DNA of 64,000 bases from Microbulbifer harenosus (GTDB lineage Bacteria; Pseudomonadota; Gammaproteobacteria; Pseudomonadales; Cellvibrionaceae), in contig NZ_VANI01000010.1 in the NCBI RefSeq assembly GCF_005771435.1, forward strand, positions 62,001-126,000. The letters run 5' to 3'. Position 1 is the first letter of the stretch, and each line of letters opens with the position of its first letter. Of the stretch, positions 44,436 to 52,693 are shown in pieces. Below the pieces are notes generated by a model, which ran no database searches, was not told the DNA's origin, and saw nothing but the letters and a program-made list of their open reading frames with translations. Position numbers and translations under genes: made by a program.

Positions 44436-45926
44436 TTACGCCTCGGCGATGGCACGCATGATATTGCCCTCGGTGATATCATCACCTTCGATCTCCGCGA
44501 CTTTGCGGCGATCGCGCATGACGGCCACGCGGTCGGAAAAGGCCAGCAGTTCGTCCAGTTCGGATGACGTCACCAGCAGGGACATGCCGTCGCGGCAGAA
44601 CTGCCTGATCAGTTTGAGAATTTCCGCGTGCGCACCGATATCTACGCCGCGCGTGGGTTCGTCCAGAACAAGCAGCTGAGGACTGGTGGCGAGCCAGCGA
44701 GCGAGAATAACCTTCTGCTGATTGCCGCCACTCAACTGCTCGATGGGTTTCTCGGCATCCGGCGTGGCGATTTGCAACTCACGAATGAAGCGCTGCGCCA
44801 GCCGTTCCTGCTCAACCCGGCTGATAGGGCGCCACCAGCCGCGCCGGGCCTGCAGCGCCAGAGCAATGTTTTCACGGATGGAAAGCGGCCCGACGATCCC
44901 GCTGGTTTTCCGATCTTCCGGACATAGCGCCAGACCTTCGCTGATGGCATCCGCGGGTTGCAGAAAATGCTTCTCGGCATCGTTGACCTTGAGCGTGCCG
45001 GACGTCTTCCGATCCACACCGAACACCGCCCGGCACACTTCCGAGCGCCCGGAGCCCAGCAGGCCGGCAAGGCCTACCGCTTCCCCGCGGCGCACGCAGA
45101 GAGAAGTAGGCTGCAGCGAACCAGACACCGCAAGCTCCTGAACCTCCAACAGCGGTTGCGTCAGTGATTTTTCTTCCCGGTGTTCGCGCCCATGGGTCTG
45201 AGCCTGCAGTTCCTTGCCAAGCATGTGCCCAACCAGTTCACTGCGAGACAGGGTCGCGGCCTCAAACTCACCTACCAGTTGGCCGTTACGCAATACAGTG
45301 ATGCGATCGCACACCGCGTAGACCTGATCCAGAAAGTGGGTAATAAACACAATGCCGATACCCTTGTCCCTGAGTTCGCGCATCACGCCAAACAGCTGTT
45401 CGCATTCATCCGCGTCCAGACTGGCGGTAGGCTCATCCAGGACCAGCACCTTCGCCGACATATCCACGCCGCGCGCAATTGCGATCAACTGCTGCACCGC
45501 CACAGAGAAGCTCGACAGCGGGCGGGAAACATCAATATCCAGATCGAATCGTTTCAGCACCTCGCGCGATTGCCGATTAATTCGCTTCCAGTCAATCAGC
45601 CCGAAGCGTTTCGGCTCGCGTCCCAGATAGAGATTCTGTGCCACGGTGAGATTCGGCAGCAGGTTTACTTCCTGATAAACCGTGCTGATACCCACGCTTT
45701 GGGCGTGTGCGGTACTTTTCAGTTTCAGCGGCGCACCGAGAAATGACATGCTGCCGCCGTCACCTTGCAGCGCACCAGTCATGACCTTGACCAGCGTCGA
45801 CTTGCCAGCGCCATTCTCTCCCAGCAGCGCGTGAATTTCTCCCGCACGCAACTGAAAGTCCACGCCGTCCAGCGCTTTCACACCGGGATAGCGCTTTTCC
45901 ATCCCGCTCAGGCTCAATAAATTCAT
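44436..45926 (-). CDS. ytfR: ABC sugar transporter ATP-binding protein YtfR-like
   Basis: A 496-residue fused double ATPase. The N-terminal half has Walker A GENGAGKS and VLVLDEPTASLD; the C-terminal half has a degenerate Walker A (GLLGSGRSEV), the signature LSGGNQQKVILARW and LLVLDEPTRGVD. This two-half arrangement is normal for RbsA/AraG-type sugar importers. It would power the YtfT/YjfF channel. It lies 42 bases after the binding-protein gene. Confidence 0.93.
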   Translation of the reverse strand: MNLLSLSGMEKRYPGVKALDGVDFQLRAGEIHALLGENGAGKSTLVKVMTGALQGDGGSMSFLGAPLKLKSTAHAQSVGISTVYQEVNLLPNLTVAQNLYLGREPKRFGLIDWKRINRQSREVLKRFDLDIDVSRPLSSFSVAVQQLIAIARGVDMSAKVLVLDEPTASLDADECEQLFGVMRELRDKGIGIVFITHFLDQVYAVCDRITVLRNGQLVGEFEAATLSRSELVGHMLGKELQAQTHGREHREEKSLTQPLLEVQELAVSGSLQPTSLCVRRGEAVGLAGLLGSGRSEVCRAVFGVDRKTSGTLKVNDAEKHFLQPADAISEGLALCPEDRKTSGIVGPLSIRENIALALQARRGWWRPISRVEQERLAQRFIRELQIATPDAEKPIEQLSGGNQQKVILARWLATSPQLLVLDEPTRGVDIGAHAEILKLIRQFCRDGMSLLVTSSELDELLAFSDRVAVMRDRRKVAEIEGDDITEGNIMRAIAEA

Positions 45927-45968
45927 AGCTCAGGCCTGTCAGTACTTGTGGTTTCTATTAGTAATTCA

Positions 45969-46916
45969 TTATTTCCCGGCGCGCTTCGCATATTCTTCCG
46001 CGGCGGTGGCCTGGGTAAACAGATCCCCGGTAGTGGTAATCAGCTTTTCCACTTTGCGGTCGCCTTTCAGATAGGCCTCGATCACATCGAAGGCCGGCGC
46101 GCCCAGGTGCGGGTTCAATTCCACCGTCGCGTTGGCGTCGCCATCTGCCATGGCCTTGAAGTAATCCGGTACACCATCCACCGACACGACCAGCATATCT
46201 GTGCCCGGCTTCAGCCCCGCCTCCTTGATCGCCTGGATGGCACCGATGGCCATTTCATCGTTGTGAGACCAGAGTGCGCAGATGTCCCTGCCGCCATTCT
46301 CCGCCTTCAACATGGCCTCCATTACTTCCTTGCCCTTGGTACGGGTGAACTCCCCGGTCTGGCTACGCACGATGGTCGCATCGGGAAAATCCGCGATGAC
46401 TTCATTGAAACCCTTCATGCGGTCGATCGCCGCAGTGGCGCCGACGGTGCCCTGCAGCTCAAGAATACGGCAGTTGCCGTCGGTCTCGTCCATCAGCCAA
46501 CGGGCGGCGCGGCGGCCCTCTTCGACGAAGTCGGAGGCGATACGGGTGAGGAAGAGTCCATCGCCGCTGGCGTCTACATTGCGATCCAAAATTACCACCG
46601 GAATACGCGCACGCTTGGCCTCCCGCAGCACAGGCTTCCAACCAGTTTCGACCACGGGCGCGATCATGATCGCGTCAACGCCCTGGGCGATAAAACTGCG
46701 CACGGCTTTAATCTGATTCTCCTGCTTTTGCTGGGCGTCGGAAAACTTGAGTTCAATACCGCGTTTTTTGGCTTCGGCTTTTACTGATTCACTGAAACTC
46801 GTGCGCCAACCGCTTTCCGAACCAACCTGGGAAAAACCGATGGTGGTGGCAAGCGCGCTGTGACTGGCACAAAGGACAAGCACCATTGCGGCGGGCAGGA
46901 ATTGAGAGATCTTCAT
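45969..46916 (-). CDS. ytfQ: Periplasmic sugar-binding protein YtfQ-like
   Basis: A 315-residue type I periplasmic binding protein with a signal peptide (MKISQFLPAAMVLVLCASHSALA). The mature start TIGFSQVGSESGWRTSFSES and the strand VVILDRNVD resemble YtfQ, which binds galactofuranose; LWSHNDEMAIGAIQAIKEAG is typical for the family. The genetic setting suggests L-arabinofuranose or arabinose as ligand. The ATG at 46916 begins the signal peptide. A 178-base gap upstream may hold its own promoter, since binding-protein genes are often expressed above their transporter partners. Confidence 0.9.
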   Translation of the reverse strand: MKISQFLPAAMVLVLCASHSALATTIGFSQVGSESGWRTSFSESVKAEAKKRGIELKFSDAQQKQENQIKAVRSFIAQGVDAIMIAPVVETGWKPVLREAKRARIPVVILDRNVDASGDGLFLTRIASDFVEEGRRAARWLMDETDGNCRILELQGTVGATAAIDRMKGFNEVIADFPDATIVRSQTGEFTRTKGKEVMEAMLKAENGGRDICALWSHNDEMAIGAIQAIKEAGLKPGTDMLVVSVDGVPDYFKAMADGDANATVELNPHLGAPAFDVIEAYLKGDRKVEKLITTTGDLFTQATAAEEYAKRAGK

Positions 46917-47094
46917 ATCGGACTCCTCATCACTTTGGATTGTCTGTTTATATTTATTTTGGGGAGCAAACTCCCTATTCGGTCCATCCAACTACTCAGA
47001 ATGAACACAAAGAACTTCAATGCGAAGCTCCCGATACCGGTGAGAGGTAGCGCCAACCAATCCGGAGGGCCACCACCTCTAGCTAAAAGCCAAT

Positions 47095-48177
47095 TTACTC
47101 CGCAGAAAACTGATAGATCGTCGTCTGCCGGTATTCTTCCCCCTTCTTCAGGATTACCGAAGGGAAATTCTGGTGATTGGGTGCATCCGGAAATCCGTGG
47201 GTTTCCAGACACAGGCCAGCATACTTGTGTATGGGCGATCCACTGTCGCGGTTGCGGCTGCCATCCAGGAAGTTGCCGCTGTAGAACTGCACTCCGGCTT
47301 CGCTGGAAACGACTCTCACCGAGCGCCCGGATGCGGGGTGCACCAGCGAAGCAATCGGCTTCAGTGTTTTCTCAGCAGTCTCATCCACTACCCAGAAATT
47401 GTCATAGCCTCCCGGCCACCAGTCGATATCGCGGCCGATTTTCTTGCGCTTGCGGAAATCCACCGGAGTGCCCGCAACGTTGAATAACTCACCGGTGGGA
47501 ATCAGCTGCTCGTCCAGCCGCAGCAGCTGGTTCGCATGAATCTCCAGCTCGTGCTCAAGAATTCCGTCGGCACCCGCCAGATTCCAGTAGCAATGGTTCG
47601 TCAGGACCACCGGCGTATCCGCATCGGTCAGTGCACGGTATTCGAGCGTTAGCGCATCGTCTTCGTCCAGACAGTAGGTCAGCTCGATGTCCAGATTGCC
47701 AGGGTATCCGCCTTCGCCATCTTCGCTCACACAGCGAAAGGTTACCGATTGGAATCGCGCGGAGGATTCACTCTGTACGACCTGCCAACGCTTGGTATGC
47801 AGCCCCTGCGGGCCACCGTGCAAATGATTTTTGCCGTCATTTACCGGCAGCAGATAGGTCTCGTTGCCGAGGGTGAAACGCGCATCGCCGATGCGGTTGG
47901 CGACGCGTCCCGCGGTCACCCCCAGATACCAGTGATTTTCCAACCAGTGCTGGGGGTCGGCATAGGTCAGCAGGATATTGTCGCTGTGGCCGTAGCGATC
48001 CCTGGTGTGAATGGAATACAGGCTGGCACCCAAGTCACACAAGGTGACCCGCGTGCCGCGGCCATTTTCCAACGTCACCAGTTGCAGCGGCAGACTGCCG
48101 TCGCGAGTAAACACTTCAGAGGCAACAATCCCCCGCGTCAGGCTCAATTCAGACGGCATCACAGGTTTTTTCACCAT
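47095..48177 (-). CDS. galM: Aldose 1-epimerase
   Basis: A 360-residue GalM-type mutarotase that interconverts alpha and beta sugar anomers. The catalytic His and Glu are in KNHLHGGPQGLHTKRW, LTNHCYWNLAG and CLETHGFPDAPNH. It supplies the right anomer of arabinose for the dehydrogenase, which explains its place between the dehydrogenase genes and the transporter. The start overlaps the end of the semialdehyde dehydrogenase gene by 29 bases; ATG 48159, with an 11-base overlap, is an alternative. No signal peptide is seen, so it acts in the cytoplasm. Confidence 0.92.
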   Translation of the reverse strand: MVKKPVMPSELSLTRGIVASEVFTRDGSLPLQLVTLENGRGTRVTLCDLGASLYSIHTRDRYGHSDNILLTYADPQHWLENHWYLGVTAGRVANRIGDARFTLGNETYLLPVNDGKNHLHGGPQGLHTKRWQVVQSESSARFQSVTFRCVSEDGEGGYPGNLDIELTYCLDEDDALTLEYRALTDADTPVVLTNHCYWNLAGADGILEHELEIHANQLLRLDEQLIPTGELFNVAGTPVDFRKRKKIGRDIDWWPGGYDNFWVVDETAEKTLKPIASLVHPASGRSVRVVSSEAGVQFYSGNFLDGSRNRDSGSPIHKYAGLCLETHGFPDAPNHQNFPSVILKKGEEYRQTTIYQFSAE

Positions 48178-49741
48178 TGACGAGACGACAAATATTCAAC
48201 GGATTGCTATTTTTCAGTGCGTCCGGCAGCAGCGCTTCCGGGTAATTCTGGAAGCAGATCGGGCGCACAAAACGGGCGATGGACATAGTGCCAACAGAAG
48301 TAAAGCGCGCGTCGGTGGCCGCTGGGAAGGGGCCACCATGCATCATGGAGTGACACACTTCCACCCCGGTGGGGAAGTTGTTGCACACAACGCGGCCCAC
48401 TTTCTGGCGCAGCACGTCCACCAGATCGCCGTAGTTAACCAGCTCGGATTCGGTGCACTGCAAAGTGCCGGTAAGCTGGCCCTGCAGCGCCGACACCGCC
48501 TGCAGAAGTTCGCTGCGGTCGCGGCACTTCACTACCAGGGACATGGGGCCAAACACTTCCTCCTGCAGCGTGTGATTACTCAGGAATTCTTTTGCGGTCA
48601 CGGTGAGCAGCCCCGCCTGACAAGTAAAACCGCCGTCGCCGCGGGCTGGCTCGCCAGTGGCGACCTGCTCCACACCCGCCTGGTCGCGCAGGCGAGCGAC
48701 ACCGCTCTGATAGCCGGCCAGGGTATTCTTATTCAGCATCACACCGGCCGGCACCTTGGCAAGCGCGGCGCTGGTGGCGGCGATGAAACGGTCCAGACCT
48801 TCATCTTCCACCGCAATCACCAGCCCCGGATTCACACAGAACTGGCCGGTGCCCAGGGTCAAGGAACCCACAAAACCTTCAGCGATGGCTTCTGCGCGCG
48901 CCTTCAGCGCTTCCGGCAAAAGCACCACCGGGTTGATGCTACCCATTTCCGCAAATACCGGGATGGGTTCCGGACGCTCATTGGCCAGTTTGAACAACGC
49001 CATACCGCCTTGCAGCGAACCGGTAAACCCGACGGCTTTGATACCCGGCGACTTGACCAGTTCCGCACCAACGCGGGTTCCAGAACCGAGTATCAGGGAA
49101 AAAACACCTCCCGGCAGACCGCATTTTTTCACCGCGTTAGCCACAGCCTGTGCCACCAGTTCGCTGGTACCGGGATGGGAATTGTGTCCTTTGACGATTA
49201 CCGGACAGCCGGCAGCAAATGCCGCCGCGGTGTCGCCGCCGGCGACGGAGAACGCCAGTGGGAAATTGCTCGCCCCAAACACCGCCACCGGTCCCAGCGC
49301 CTGGTTGAAGCTGCGCAGGTCCGGGCGCGGCAGCGGTTGGCGCTCCGGCAGCGCGGTGTCGATGCGCGCATCGAGGTACTCGCCTTTGACAATCCAGTCG
49401 GCGAACAGACGCAGCTGGCCGCAGGTGCGCCCGCGTTCGCCCTCGGCGCGGGCGCGCGGGTATCCGGTTTCGGCGGATACCCGCTCCAGCAGTTCGTCAC
49501 CGAGCGCCATGATTTCATCGGCGCAGGTATTCAGGAACTCCGCGCGTTTTGCCGGTGCCAGGTTGGCAAACTCGCCCGCGCAGGCACTGGCGGCATGGAC
49601 CGCTTCGGCCACCTGGAATTCATCGGCCGCGGTGAACGCCGGTTGCAGGTCTTCGCCGGTCGCGGGGTTCACACCGTAAAAATTGCCGGCGCGTCCATCG
49701 GTCCAGTTGCCTGCGATAAGTTGTTTTCCGGTAATGGTCAT
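48149..49741 (-). CDS. 2-oxoglutarate semialdehyde (2,5-dioxopentanoate) dehydrogenase
   Basis: A 530-residue aldehyde dehydrogenase. The catalytic Cys lies in GTGQFCVNPGLV and the activating Glu in PVFAEMGSINPVVL; the cofactor segment reads VAVFGASNFPLAFS. These are typical of the 2-oxoglutarate-semialdehyde branch used in oxidative pentose and hexarate pathways. It makes 2-oxoglutarate, the end of the arabinose route. It overlaps galM by 29 bases, so translation is likely coupled. A REPIN-like element separates it from the dehydrogenase gene upstream. Confidence 0.92.
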   Translation of the reverse strand: MTITGKQLIAGNWTDGRAGNFYGVNPATGEDLQPAFTAADEFQVAEAVHAASACAGEFANLAPAKRAEFLNTCADEIMALGDELLERVSAETGYPRARAEGERGRTCGQLRLFADWIVKGEYLDARIDTALPERQPLPRPDLRSFNQALGPVAVFGASNFPLAFSVAGGDTAAAFAAGCPVIVKGHNSHPGTSELVAQAVANAVKKCGLPGGVFSLILGSGTRVGAELVKSPGIKAVGFTGSLQGGMALFKLANERPEPIPVFAEMGSINPVVLLPEALKARAEAIAEGFVGSLTLGTGQFCVNPGLVIAVEDEGLDRFIAATSAALAKVPAGVMLNKNTLAGYQSGVARLRDQAGVEQVATGEPARGDGGFTCQAGLLTVTAKEFLSNHTLQEEVFGPMSLVVKCRDRSELLQAVSALQGQLTGTLQCTESELVNYGDLVDVLRQKVGRVVCNNFPTGVEVCHSMMHGGPFPAATDARFTSVGTMSIARFVRPICFQNYPEALLPDALKNSNPLNICRLVNGEKTCDAV

Positions 49742-49788
49742 TGGTTTCTCCTGAATTTTTTTCGATGTTTCGTGCGGCTGCCTTCTTT

Positions 49789-49859
49789 GTAGGAGCCTGC
49801 CTGCAGACGAACTTTTCTGGTTCTGTGCGTGCTCGGTTCGCCTGTAGGCAGGCTCCTAC
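49789..49859. repeat. REPIN-like inverted repeat
   Basis: Two 24-base arms (49789-49812 and 49836-49859) are inverted copies with two mismatches, around a 23-base spacer. Each begins gtaggagcctgcct and ends cgaac, very like the REP sequences of Pseudomonas (gtaggagc...cgaa). A single related copy lies at 34808. Such pairs are usually spread by a REP-associated tyrosine transposase encoded elsewhere. Confidence 0.85.
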
Positions 49860-49868
49860 GGTCAGGGC

Positions 49869-50630
49869 TCAGATCCAGCCGCCGTCTACGATGAAGTTCT
49901 GTGCGGTACACATCGAAGCATCATCAGAGGCCAGAAACAGCGCCATCGCACTGATGCTCTCGGGCATCAAGGGGTCTTTCACGCTCTGGCCTTTGTCGAT
50001 GGCCTCGCGTGCGGAGGCATCAATCCGCTCATTTAATTGTTTCTCGGTCATCACCCAACCGGGTACCAGGCAATTCACGCGGATTCTGTCTGGGCCCATA
50101 TCGCGGGCGAGACCGCGGGTCAGGCCCTCGATGGCCGCCTTGGAGCAGGTGTAGCCCGGCATACCGCCCTGCCCCGCGTGCCAGCTCATGGAGCCGAGAT
50201 TGATGATCGCACCGCGGCCCAGTTGCTTCATGTACGGGTACACGGCCTGAGCGGCAAAGAAATGATGCCGCAGGTTGACCGCCAGGCACTTGTCCCACTG
50301 TTCCGGGGAGACTTCGCGGAAATCGTGGCGGGTGTCGTTGGCGGCGTTGTTGATCAGCACCGATATCGGACCCAGATCGTCAGCCGCCTGTGCAATTACC
50401 GCCTGCAGGCGCGCGACATCGGTCAGATCGCACGGATAAAAGCGCACATCGTCGCTGCCGAGGCGCGCTACCAGAGCGTTAGAGACATCCTCCTGAATAT
50501 CCACAAAGGCTACTTTAGCCCCCTGCTGAAAAAAAGCCTCCACCAGGCTGGCGCCGATGCCGGAACCACCGCCGGAGACGAATACAGTCCGGCCCTTGAG
50601 GCTCGGGTATTGGTTGGTCAGCGTCATCAT
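49869..50630 (-). CDS. L-arabinose/D-xylose 1-dehydrogenase (SDR family)
   Basis: A 253-residue short-chain dehydrogenase strongly reminiscent of Caulobacter XylB: YPSLKGRTVFVSGGGSGIGASL, NNAANDTRHDF, VNLRHHFFAAQAV, INLGSMSWHAGQGG with the catalytic Y-x3-K in YTCSK, and ALFLASDDASMCT near the end. It would oxidise the sugar to its lactone for the SMP-30 lactonase. Given the arabinonate dehydratase upstream, L-arabinose is the likely substrate, though xylose is possible because xylan genes are also present. The start could be ATG 50630 or 50627, or a GTG at 50657 with an agagg ribosome site. Confidence 0.88.
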   Translation of the reverse strand: MMTLTNQYPSLKGRTVFVSGGGSGIGASLVEAFFQQGAKVAFVDIQEDVSNALVARLGSDDVRFYPCDLTDVARLQAVIAQAADDLGPISVLINNAANDTRHDFREVSPEQWDKCLAVNLRHHFFAAQAVYPYMKQLGRGAIINLGSMSWHAGQGGMPGYTCSKAAIEGLTRGLARDMGPDRIRVNCLVPGWVMTEKQLNERIDASAREAIDKGQSVKDPLMPESISAMALFLASDDASMCTAQNFIVDGGWI

Positions 50631-50728
50631 TCGCTCACTTGATTCATTGTTACTCACGCCCTCTGTGGGACCGCGATACAGATTCCTGCAGCACACAGTC
50701 TACCGCTTATGCCAGCGACGTTTGCGAG

Positions 50729-50751
50729 AAAAAGGCGCCCCGGAGGGCGCA
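50729..50751 (-). terminator. Terminator after the arabinonate dehydratase gene
   Basis: On the minus strand gcgccc and gggcgc form a stem that continues into ctttttctcg. It sits about 56 bases beyond the dehydratase stop and 99 bases ahead of the dehydrogenase gene, so it would stop or attenuate read-through. Confidence 0.65.
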
Positions 50752-50806
50752 GGGAGTCAAACGTGATAAACCGGACTGCGCTTATCTGTAAAGAAACATG
50801 GCATGC

Positions 50807-52543
50807 TCAGTGTGAGTGCGGCGGCACTTCCGCACCGCGGCACCCCACCAGGAAGTCGAAGTCACAACCCTCATCCGCCTGCATCACATGGTTGCGGTAC
50901 ATAGCTTCGTAACCGCTGGTACTGGCGATAACACGATTGGCCTTGAGCTTTTCCAGCCGCGCGGCAATTTCCTCATCCGGCACCTCGAGGTGCAGCACAC
51001 CATTATGCGCGTCCAGGTGGATCATATCGCCATCTTGCACTGCGGCCAGCGGGCCGAATTCCATTGCTTCCGGCGCGGTGTGCAATACCACGGTACCAAA
51101 AGCGGTACCGCTCATGCGCGCGTCGGAGATACGCACCATATCCTTGATACCCTTTTTCAGGATCTTCGCTGGCAGGCCCATATTGCCCACTTCCGCCATG
51201 CCCGGATAACCCTTCGGGCCGCAGTTTTTCAACACCATTACACAGGTTTCGTCGATGTCCAGATCCGGATCGACAACGCGGGATTTGTAGTGCTCGAAGT
51301 CTTCAAACACCACCGCACGACCGCGATGATTCATCAGCGCCGGCGTGGCCGCGGATGGCTTCAACACGGCGCCGCGCGGAGCCAGATTGCCGCGCAGTAC
51401 ACAGATGCCACCGTTTGCTACCAGCGGGTTGTCCAGCGGACGAATCACATCGTCGTTATAGCAAGGCGCGTCCGCAACATTCTCCCCAATGCTCTTGCCA
51501 TTGACGGTGAGGCAGTCTTTGTTGAGAACACCGCATTCCCCCAAGCGCTTCAGCACCGCGGGCAGGCCGCCGGCGTAGTAGAAGTCTTCCATCAGGTACT
51601 GACCGGAAGGCTGCAGATTTACCAGCGTCGGTACACCGCGGCCTTCTTTCCAGTCGTCCAGATCCAGATCCACGCCCATACGCCCGGCGATGGCCTTGAG
51701 ATGGATCACCGCATTGGTGGAGCCACCGATGGCCGCATTGGTGCGAATGGCGTTGAGGAAAGCCTCGCGGGTGAGCACCTTCGACAGGGTCAGGTCTTCG
51801 TGCACCATGTCGACGATGCGCATACCGGAGAGGTGCGCCAGCACATAGCGGCGGGAGTCCACCGCGGGAATCGCGGCGTTGTGCGGAAGACTGGTGCCGA
51901 GGGATTCCGCCATACACGCCATGGTGGATGCCGTACCCATGGTGTTACAGGTACCGGCGGAGCGGGACATGCTGGCCTCGGCACTGAGGAACTCGTGCAG
52001 GGAGATGTTGCCCGCCTTGTACTCTTCGTGGGCCTGCCACACCAGAGTGCCGGAACCCACATCCTTGCCTTGGTGTTTGCCATTCAGCATTGGTCCGCCG
52101 GTAACCACGATGGTCGGCAGGTTACAGCTGGCGGCCCCCATCAGCAGGGCTGGCGTGGTTTTGTCACACCCCACCAGCAACACCACGGCGTCGATCGGGT
52201 TACCGCGAATAGCCTCTTCGGTATCCATCGCCGCGAGGTTGCGGGTGAACATGGCGGTGGGACGCAGGTTGGATTCGCCGTTGGAAAACACCGGAAATTC
52301 AACCGGCACACCACCGGCCTCGATCACACCTTTCTTGACGTGCTCGGCAATTTTGCGGAAGTGGGCGTTGCACGGGGTCAGCTCGGACCAGGTATTGCAG
52401 ATACCGATGACCGGTTTGCCCTCAAAGTGGTGCTCGGGGATACCCTGGTTCTTCATCCAGCTGCGATACATGAACCCGTTCTTGTCACGTGTTCCGAACC
52501 AGTTGGCCGACCGCAGTACCGTCTTTTTCTTATCACTGGCCAT
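50807..52543 (-). CDS. L-arabinonate dehydratase (IlvD/EDD family)
   Basis: A 578-residue iron-sulfur dehydratase. Cluster cysteines are in NTWSELTPCNAHF, LVGCDKTTPALLMG and SAGTCNTMGTASTM, and the sugar-acid branch is suggested by NWFGTRDKNGFMYRSWMKNQG. It converts L-arabinonate to 2-keto-3-deoxy-L-arabinonate. Relatives handle xylonate or gluconate, but its neighbours fit arabinose. It is the first gene of the minus-strand arabinose block, with the motif attgtatgac 36 bases upstream of its start. Confidence 0.9.
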   Translation of the reverse strand: MASDKKKTVLRSANWFGTRDKNGFMYRSWMKNQGIPEHHFEGKPVIGICNTWSELTPCNAHFRKIAEHVKKGVIEAGGVPVEFPVFSNGESNLRPTAMFTRNLAAMDTEEAIRGNPIDAVVLLVGCDKTTPALLMGAASCNLPTIVVTGGPMLNGKHQGKDVGSGTLVWQAHEEYKAGNISLHEFLSAEASMSRSAGTCNTMGTASTMACMAESLGTSLPHNAAIPAVDSRRYVLAHLSGMRIVDMVHEDLTLSKVLTREAFLNAIRTNAAIGGSTNAVIHLKAIAGRMGVDLDLDDWKEGRGVPTLVNLQPSGQYLMEDFYYAGGLPAVLKRLGECGVLNKDCLTVNGKSIGENVADAPCYNDDVIRPLDNPLVANGGICVLRGNLAPRGAVLKPSAATPALMNHRGRAVVFEDFEHYKSRVVDPDLDIDETCVMVLKNCGPKGYPGMAEVGNMGLPAKILKKGIKDMVRISDARMSGTAFGTVVLHTAPEAMEFGPLAAVQDGDMIHLDAHNGVLHLEVPDEEIAARLEKLKANRVIASTSGYEAMYRNHVMQADEGCDFDFLVGCRGAEVPPHSH

Positions 52544-52578
52544 TATTAATGAACCCCATTCGTTCTCACATAAATGTT

Positions 52579-52588
52579 ATTGTATGAC
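52579..52588. promoter_or_regulatory. TTGTAT-type motif ahead of the dehydratase gene
   Basis: The word attgtatgac lies 36 bases upstream of the dehydratase start. It shares the TTGTATxAC core with the motif pair at 12538 and 12604 and could bind the same regulator (GntR-like by shape). Confidence 0.35.
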
Positions 52589-52693
52589 TTATTAAAATCG
52601 GGAACAAGCCCCAAGCATTCGATGGCGACGAGGGAGCCCCCGCCGCCAGCACAGTGGAACCACCCGCACCGGGCGAAGCAGGCCCCTACAGCA

